Assembly: GCF_021155765.1 (NCBI RefSeq)
Contig: NC_060116.1
Span: 13,516,001-13,580,000, forward strand
Direction of reading: 5' to 3'
DNA: 64,000 bases
Origin: Diprion similis
Lineage: Eukaryota; Arthropoda; Insecta; Hymenoptera; Diprionidae
In this document: positions 57,060 to 64,000 of the stretch, piece by piece
Position numbering within the stretch: position 1 is the stretch's first letter
Layout of the letters: each line of letters begins with the position of its first letter
Program-made: the position numbers and the translations under genes
Notes under the pieces: generated by a model
The model's input: the letters and a program-made list of their open reading frames with translations, nothing else
What the model was told of the DNA's origin: nothing
The model's database searches: none

Positions 57060-58724
57060 ATGACTAAACCGAAGACGAATACTGAACCGGAGGAGAGCGC
57101 GATGGGTTTCAAGGACAAACAGAAGGCTCTCGATACTTTGAAGGTACTTGACGGCCGCGACGTGTCCTATCAGTATCACGTTATCACCAGTTTCGTCAGC
57201 AGAGCAAAAAGGACGATTCAGATCACGAAGGACGAGGAAAAGCTCGCAAACCTTCGAGAGGCTCAACAGGTATTCGAAGACTGGCTTAGCGATTATAAAG
57301 AAAATCACCGCGGCAAGGAAAACCTCAGCTATCTACCAGTTGAAACCGTCAATGGATTCAGGGCTTTGGCCAAGAAGTACGGAGTCCTGGACGACAGTTT
57401 CTACCGGTTAGTATATGGCGGAGGAAAGTTCCCGGTGATTAGTTAATTTCTCATTCGTACCATGGTCCCCCTTTTTCTGGTAGCGTTACGCCTTTCATCA
57501 TTTGATCTCCTGTTGTAGAGCGTACAAGGAAGAAAAGGGAGATTACAAGGCACTGCGTGGAGTGAAAACTCCGAGCGGAGAGACGACCTGGGACATCGAG
57601 AGGAATCGTCAGCTGAAGGAGATCATCGATAAAATAAAGTCAGACCACATTCAGTGGTTCGAGACCGACGTGGGGGACTTCAGGGGATTTCCGACGAAGG
57701 AGCACACGCAGTGTATATTGCTCGGCTACAGCCCGGAGCCCACGAAACTGAAAAAGTTAATACAGCAGGTGGAAGAAAAATTTGAGGGGGTTAGCGAGGA
57801 TGAGAATATGGAGGTCGCCGGAGGGGAGGAAGGGCGAGTGAAGGGGACCAAGCGAAGCCACGACAGTTCTTCGAACAGTGATGATGACAGTGACGAGCCC
57901 CAGAAGAAAACGCCAAAGAAGGACGAGGAGGTGGAAAAGGCCGAGAAGGTAGACAGGGATGAGAAGGAGGACAGTGGACTCAGCTTCAAGGACAAAGAGC
58001 GGGCGAACAGCAGTCTGAAGTCTCTGGAGGGTCGCGACGTCGCTTATCAATACCACGCCATTACGGGATTGATCAGGAGGGCGGAGAGGGTCATCACCTG
58101 CACTAAGGACGAGGAGAAAATAAAAAATATGAAGGAGGCGATCGAGGTTTACGAAAACTGGATCACCGACTACAATGTCAATGGACGTTCGAAGGAAAAT
58201 TTCGGATATTTAGCCCTGGACTTGGTACAGGCGTACAAACCCCTCGCTGATCGATACGAAATTGAAGATACGGGTTTCTTGAAGTAAGTCTTGAGAGTTG
58301 ATCGAGCAAGAAATTAGCCCTATTTTTACTCTCTATATTTAGGTATACGTTGTACCAGTGATTCATTGATATATTACCGTTCATGGCAACTGCTCAATTT
58401 TTTTGAGAACGGTATAATATGTAAAATGTGGTTTGATTTTTTTCCAGAGCCTACGAGCAGGAGGATGGAGAATACAAAAGACTTCGTGGTGTAAAAGTTC
58501 CGGATACTAAAATCACCTGGGACGTCGAGAGGAACAAGAATCTTCGCGCTCTAACCGAAGAAATAAAGAAAAAACACATTCAATGGTTCGAAACGGACCT
58601 CGAACTCCGTGGACTACCGACCAAAGAACACACGCAGTGCATCATGTGGGCGTTTAGTCACGATGCAGCGAAATTGAAGAAACTCATACCTACCCTGAGA
58701 GAGAAGCTCAAGTTGACCGAGTAA
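57060..58724 (+). CDS. Two-copy tandem-domain protein of unrecognised family
   Basis: Three exons: 57060-57406, 57519-58283, 58448-58724 (462 aa, no signal peptide or membrane segment). The protein has two homologous units of about 185-190 residues. Unit 1 runs from FKDKQKALDTLKVLDGRDVS to the first LKKLI. Unit 2 starts FKDKERANSSLKSLEGRDV and ends with LKKLI before the stop. Shared motifs include GRDVxYQYH, TKDEEK, AYxxExGxYKxLRGVK, TWDxERN, HIQWFETD and PTKEHTQC. An acidic Lys/Glu/Ser-rich linker (about 215-285) with KRSHDSSSNSDDD lies between them and suggests a nuclear or soluble protein. Introns 1 and 2 split the same position in each unit (before AYK/AYE), so the duplication included the intron. 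I do not recognise the family, so no function is assigned. Confidence 0.88.
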
Positions 58725-58794
58725 ACCTGCTTTATAATGGAATATGTATAATACCTTGTATAAACTTAATATTTTGTTATGTATTTTGTCTGTG

Positions 58795-58801
58795 TAATTA
58801 A
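58795..58801 (+). terminator. Polyadenylation signal candidate
   Basis: AATTAAAG lies about 70 bases after the stop of the two-unit gene. It is a variant signal (ATTAAA). Confidence 0.4.
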
Positions 58802-59823
58802 AGTTTTTCAAATTTGATGCTATGGATTTTTTAGATTCAATCCAAGTCAATGATAAGTAATATAATGTAATAACATGTAGATTAATAACAACAAATGGTG
58901 AATGGTGGACATTTGACGGAAAAAACAAATTGTTAAGAGATTTATCACAGTTCAGTTCATTATTCCATTTATTATTTTAGTAATAGTAATTATTCATTTA
59001 ATATATTTTCATCAAACAGTATCAAGAAACCCCTTAGGAACTGACAGAAGTATTGATAAAATCCCATTTCTACCATATCTTTTATCTGAAGTCACGAGTT
59101 TCGTATGAAGAAAGATATTGAAATTCAAATTTATCGACAGCGCAAGATTCGAATCCTTACATCCGTTCCAAATGGTTCAATATCAATACAAAATGGCAGG
59201 CTCAGTTACCACCGACGAGTGCTATCTGACTTACCCAGCGTAGGTAGGCAGCCCGATGAACACAAGCAAGACCAAACTTACCGACAGCGCAGGGTTTAAA
59301 TGCTTCGAATCGTTCCAAGTATTTCGATATCAAGTTTCGAGATATCGGTCACCATGCTTGTGTGTACGGCGTCGTTAAATCCAAGATGGCGCGGACCGTC
59401 TAGAAGCAGGAATTTGACGGACGTGAGGTGTGATCGATAGTTTTTATTACTCTCCGAGTATCGGGGGGTTGGGTTTGAGGTTAGGGTTAGTGACTCGCTG
59501 TCATTTGTCACGAGTACGAGGGTTCCGATCGCCGGAATCCGCTCCGCGTGTCGCAAAAATCATGTTTTCGCATTAAAAACCGGACGATGAAGCATCGCGG
59601 GAGATTCGCATCAGTGTCGAGTCGGAATTTCGGTGGTCCAGCCGAATATGTAAGGAATCTCTTTGTTTGACGCGAGACGAGGTGACAAGTATAACGGGCA
59701 GTAAATAACATCGGCGAAAGAAACGGGAATCGAGAAAAAAGTACCGAAAACTACGCACCATGTTCTTTCTTCAACGGTGAATAAATAATACCCAAAATGT
59801 CAATCTCATATTCGTTTGTTGAG

Positions 59824-59847
59824 ATGGATCAAAGTGAGGTTAAGTGA
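59824..59847 (+). other. Short upstream ORF
   Basis: ATG GAT CAA AGT GAG GTT AAG TGA ends two bases before the next gene's ATG. It would be a seven-codon uORF if the transcript starts upstream of it. Confidence 0.4.
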
Positions 59848-59849
59848 TA

Positions 59850-59959
59850 ATGTCAAAGACCGCTGATGCTGAGAGCGAGGCAGGCTCTATCTGCGACGAG
59901 GAACGTGTCAGGAAACTTTTTCAAGCCTGCGACGGAGACGGCGATGGCTTCATTGACAG
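59850..59959 (+). CDS. First coding exon of an EF-hand protein (partial)
   Basis: ATG at 59850 opens MSKTADAESEAGSICDEERV. The exon ends inside an EF-hand loop (ACDGDGDGFID, ligand positions from Asp28) at a GTCAGT donor (phase 2). The helix-loop start RKLFQACDGDGDGFID is typical of N-terminal EF-hands in adaptor proteins such as the Rab11-FIP3/4 (nuf) or MCC families, and I cannot decide between them. No continuation exon was found before the window ends, so the gene has a first intron of more than 4 kb. The PHO/YY1-like AAGATGGCG at about 59384 and the GC-rich stretch before it suit a promoter. Confidence 0.65.
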
Positions 59960-62900
59960 GTCAGTATTAATTCTCATCCCTAACGTCTCCACACTCTGTG
60001 ATAAAAAATTTGCATCCAATCTTCAGTTATGTTTATACCATGAAAGTTGTTACTATCCTAAAGAATCTGCTCCAAAGCTTCGACCACATTTTTTGTACTC
60101 ATCTGCATGAGAAGCGAGATGAAAAAGATCCAGTTTAGATCACAGAATGCCGAAGCGAAGCTGAGCCGCCTCCAATTTCAGCTAGTCACCAACAGTTGAT
60201 GAAATAGTTACTTTTTGCGAGAATCGAACAATTTATATACACCTTTAGTGTCGTAGAAAGCTTTGTGTAGAGGTTGAGAAGATGATGATGGAAGGATCTC
60301 TCCAAGTTGCTATTATCCAGACTTCAAAACAACGTAAGAATAATTTTTTGGGTGGAAAATGAAAAAGTCGACGGTTCTTAGAAACATTTTTCCCAGTTGG
60401 AATGAGAATCTGATCTGGAAAAGCGGTCGTTGAAGAAGAAACTTATCGTTAGTACAAAGCGCAGGTTGATTAACGAAGAAAGCGTCGGTGAGACGATGGG
60501 CTCCTGGTTAAACCCGATACCAACTTGTTCAGTTGTCAAGCCTCCGTGTTTTATCTCCTCTTGATACAGGGTTTGAAACATTAGTAGCGTTGTAGTTTAT
60601 CTCAATAATGGACAAGCCGCATTCTTTGCGCAGTGCACAAAAGCGTGAGAGTTGCAAAGGTGCAGAATTTGATCCCTGCTGTTTAAGCGAGGGGGTCCTT
60701 GAGCTCGATTGAACCACAATTCCTCATTCATTTTCTTTCAACGACACTGCGGCAGTTGGGAAAAAAATTAGTTTACAAAGCGGAGAAAAAGGGCCTCGAC
60801 ACCTCTCTTCATTCGTTCCTGTGATTAACTTTGAAAGGGAGAAAAGAAAAAAGGCGAGAGGTGCGAGTCTCGTTCATGCACCAACTCTCTTCTCTCTTTT
60901 CTCCCACTCTCGAAGGAGGCGCAAAAACGTAAACACGGTGCCACAGCCGTCGGTGCTCTTTATCCAAGGGTTTGAAGGAATGAAAGAGGGAAGGAAATAT
61001 ACGGGGGATTCCAAGACGCGCTCTGTGCAGGGAAAGGGAAGGACCAGGAGTCTGACTCCTCGTGTAAACAAACCCCAGACTGCTGCTGCTGGAGGAGAAT
61101 AGAATTTCGTTCCACGTCGACGACGTTGCCTCCTCCAGACGCCAGTCTTCTCTCTCTCTCTCGTTTTCATTTATTCGCCCGAGTGAGCCCCATACGCAAT
61201 GGAATCCACAGGGTATATACGTTACAGGCACATATGTACGTAACGGCGTACTCACCCCTGTCGCATTTTCATGACCAATATATGTACCCTTGGGGGGAAA
61301 AGGAGTGGCTAGAGGAGCTCGTCGTGTATCGATATTTTAAACGGTGCAGGGGTTGCTAGTCCATAGATTCTTCTCAGTCCTGAGGAATCCTTTATGCGCG
61401 TACCTTTGCACGTTATTAAATTTTTCTATCCTGAAAACATGAAAAGACGTTAACGTTAGCTGGTGTACAAAAACGTCTCAACTGCTTTGAAGAAGTCAAA
61501 ACTGTCCCAAATTCTTCGACTATAATTATATCACATGGAATTGACAACGAGTCAAAGTGATATCAGGAATAATCATCGCTAGAAATCTCCTCTCGTTCAT
61601 CGGCTTGGTTTTATATAGATCATACAACAAGGGTCGACGATTTTCTTCCTCCAGGGATTCGGGTATCATCGTTCTCACTTCTAGAGAATATATCCGAATC
61701 GTCAAACGAACGTCAGTCGAACAGACGCCCCAATTTATGGTGGAGATGATTCTTATTATAGTTTCCCGGATAGTTGCTGCTTGCTCTCCATGAATGATTC
61801 ACTCTGCGGGGTTGGTCCGTCCTGCTAGAACAGATTTAGTATCTCTTTGAAAACAAACCCGTTGAGAGCAGTGAATGCAAAGTCACACGTTACATGCCAG
61901 CTTCCAGCCAAATACTACGTAATATCTGTATTCTCGTGTAGCATTGCATTTATGTCTATATATATAAATATATATATATACATAAACCCAGTACATTTGG
62001 GTGTACATACGTACAAAAAACCAAAAGAGAAACCTGCATCCCGTAAATGTTTACCCCGACATTCGTTGTTGCTTTCCAAATATTATATTAAATATATAGT
62101 TTGAAGAAAGAAAAAAGTCCCTCTTCTCTGTTCTCGTAATTTTTCTTCATCTCATTTATTTAACTCAAATAATTATCATCGATTTATCTGTTAATGCTCG
62201 TATGTAATATAATTACATCGAATTAATGAAATACGATATCATAACGTTGGGGGGGGGGGGGGTGATTAATTATCATAAATACCAGTTGAGAGATAAAAAT
62301 CTACGTATGTATAGTACATAATTTTATTTTTTCCGCTCTTTTTTTAACCCATCCGTAATTATGTATGTATATTTAAGCCTGTTGAATAATCTCTCTTTAG
62401 AAGAAAATGATTCGTCATGTAATCTGAAAGCAGGTTTTTCTTGTATATATGTTAATTCATATAGTTTTCGACAGAGTAACTTTTGCTGGCAAACCTTGAA
62501 TTCTGCATCTGTACTGCACGAATATTATAACGACAATAATAATAGTAATAATAGTTCGAATAATTGTATTTACGAGAGTTCCACTGCCGTAAGCATTCAG
62601 AATCCATTTTCATAGGTAATGCATCGCCTTATGGCGTGTAATGCGTACATCCATAAATTGCCAGCACATGCCTCTCGCTTCTTCTCTTTCTCGACCCAGT
62701 TGGCTCCGTTCTTCTTTATCTACGTATAGCCTATACATATATATACACTTTGTATGTATCCTTTATACGGATGTACAATGTACATATGTATATGTATACT
62801 ATATAGTTTGAAACGTATGTACGTCTAACATCCTGACTCGGATAGCTTGTAATTTTATTTCGCGAACCTTCTTTTTATCTACCCACCTGCCGAATGAAAA

Positions 62901-64000
62901 CGAGTAAACTTCTCTGTGTTTTTTTATCCTTTGAGGCGAATCAACGGGCGCTTTTTCCCTCGTAATTCGTTCTTGATCCAATTTTTTTTTTCTTCTCTAC
63001 ATTCTATCAGCCATAAACAAAAAATATATCTCACTTAAATCAAATGACACAGTATTAGTTGCTTATGAATTTTCATGAGAACTTGTCTTTTTCACAAATT
63101 TTTCTGCCTGCTTTTTTTTTCACGACGGTATCTTTTGTACACGTACCTACGTTTAGGGAAGAAACTAACCATCGTTATATTGTTCTCTTTCCTTGGTATG
63201 TTTTTCGTTTTATTCCTCTTGTCTCGTTTACATCACGTTCACGTTGTATATATGTATAGATGGATAGCTATAGCCCAGACCTCGTTATCCAGCATCCAAC
63301 GAGACCCCCCCCCTCCCCCCATATATTTTTCACCCCCCTCCCCCTGTAGTTTGGGATCTTAAACCGGGACTGAAAAATCCCCTCTGCGTACGATAAAAGT
63401 CTAGGGGAAAAGAAGCGAGAAAAACTGCGACGGCTATCTTCCCGATACTTACAGGGGTGGTTACACGGCGCCACAGGTGCCTTGTGAAATTTAAGGAGGA
63501 AACGAATGTGTGTATACATACATATATGGGGAATCCCATGCCAAACCATCCAACGTCTGACCCTTCATCGTTTTTGATTATCTTGATTATCAAAATTTCT
63601 TCTGCAATTCTCTCAGCTGTGGAACAGTGTTCTGAATTTTTCCAGATTTTTTATTCAACCGATTGATTATTTATAAATATTCAAAGTGATTTTGAAAAGG
63701 AACTTTAAAAATATTTTCAGAATTTTCTCAGTAATTGTATTTTCTTTTCCAAATACTTCAAGACCGGGGCCGATGTTTTTTTTTCTATTGTTTTTCTTCC
63801 CCTCCCCTCCCCCCCAGCATTTTTAATTTTTCTAATCAACTAAAACATTCTTTAAACGCCCTGAAAATTTTCAAACGATTCTCGAAACTTCTATTTTTCA
63901 TTGTCGGAACATTTGTAGACCGGTTTTATTATGAAATTGATAAAAAGAAAAACAAAAAAAAAAGTTGAATGTGCCAAAGAAATAGAAAAAAAAACGCCTT
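59960..64000 (+). other. First intron of the EF-hand gene, continuing past the window
   Basis: It holds simple repeats (TA runs near 61955-61982, poly-G at 62250-62262, C-rich tracts at 63305-63345) and AT-rich sequence. No exon with coding character or matched phase was seen. The overlapping ORFs at 60809-61255 arise from GA/CT-rich sequence. Confidence 0.5.
62250..62262 (+). repeat. Poly-G tract
   Basis: About 13 consecutive G lie in the first intron of the EF-hand gene. Confidence 0.8.

Noticed and set aside
60809-61255. Overlapping 93 to 148-codon ORFs in the EF-hand gene intron
   Set aside because: They arise from GA/CT-rich simple sequence and have no conserved motif.

Overview
The window is an insect nuclear genome segment. 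It is roughly 40% GC by eye, with AT-rich non-coding DNA, short GT-AG introns, many microsatellites, and gene families typical of arthropods. A holometabolous insect, quite possibly a hymenopteran, is the most natural reading, but the sequence alone does not prove the order. I rebuilt the gene models by hand by joining exons at splice sites and requiring the reading phases to match. Every complete model below closes in frame.

Left part (1-5.8 kb): a nine-exon carboxylesterase-family gene on the + strand. It encodes a secreted or ER-type protein with a signal peptide and a C-terminal HDEL. The nucleophilic Ser of the active site is replaced by Asp (GQDAG), so it is probably a non-catalytic member.

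Cluster (6.2-26.6 kb): four genes built from repeated cysteine-rich EB modules, in alternating orientation (- + - +). Each has a signal-peptide exon, and the internal introns are all phase 1, mostly one module per exon. Two of the four (16351-22905 and 24518-26584) end in hydrophobic tails suggesting GPI or membrane anchoring. The other two look freely secreted. This is a local family expansion of extracellular module-shuffled proteins.

Middle (28.9-30.3 kb): a mitochondrial carrier gene on the - strand, the SLC25A44 type (branched-chain amino acid carrier). Its 5' end faces a 21-kb gene for a PEA3/ETV1-type ETS transcription factor (Ets96B type, 33.5-54.3 kb, + strand). The large introns of that gene hold a tRNA-Lys(TTT), dispersed repeats, a fold-back element, many microsatellites, and one antisense exon-like ORF.

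Right part (57-64 kb): a three-exon gene for a 462-residue protein made of two copies of a ~200-residue unit that I do not recognise, then the first coding exon of an EF-hand protein. The rest of that last gene lies beyond the window.

Four fold-back elements, a GC-AG intron, and a NAGNAG acceptor are recorded. No CRISPR array, rRNA or autonomous transposon was seen.
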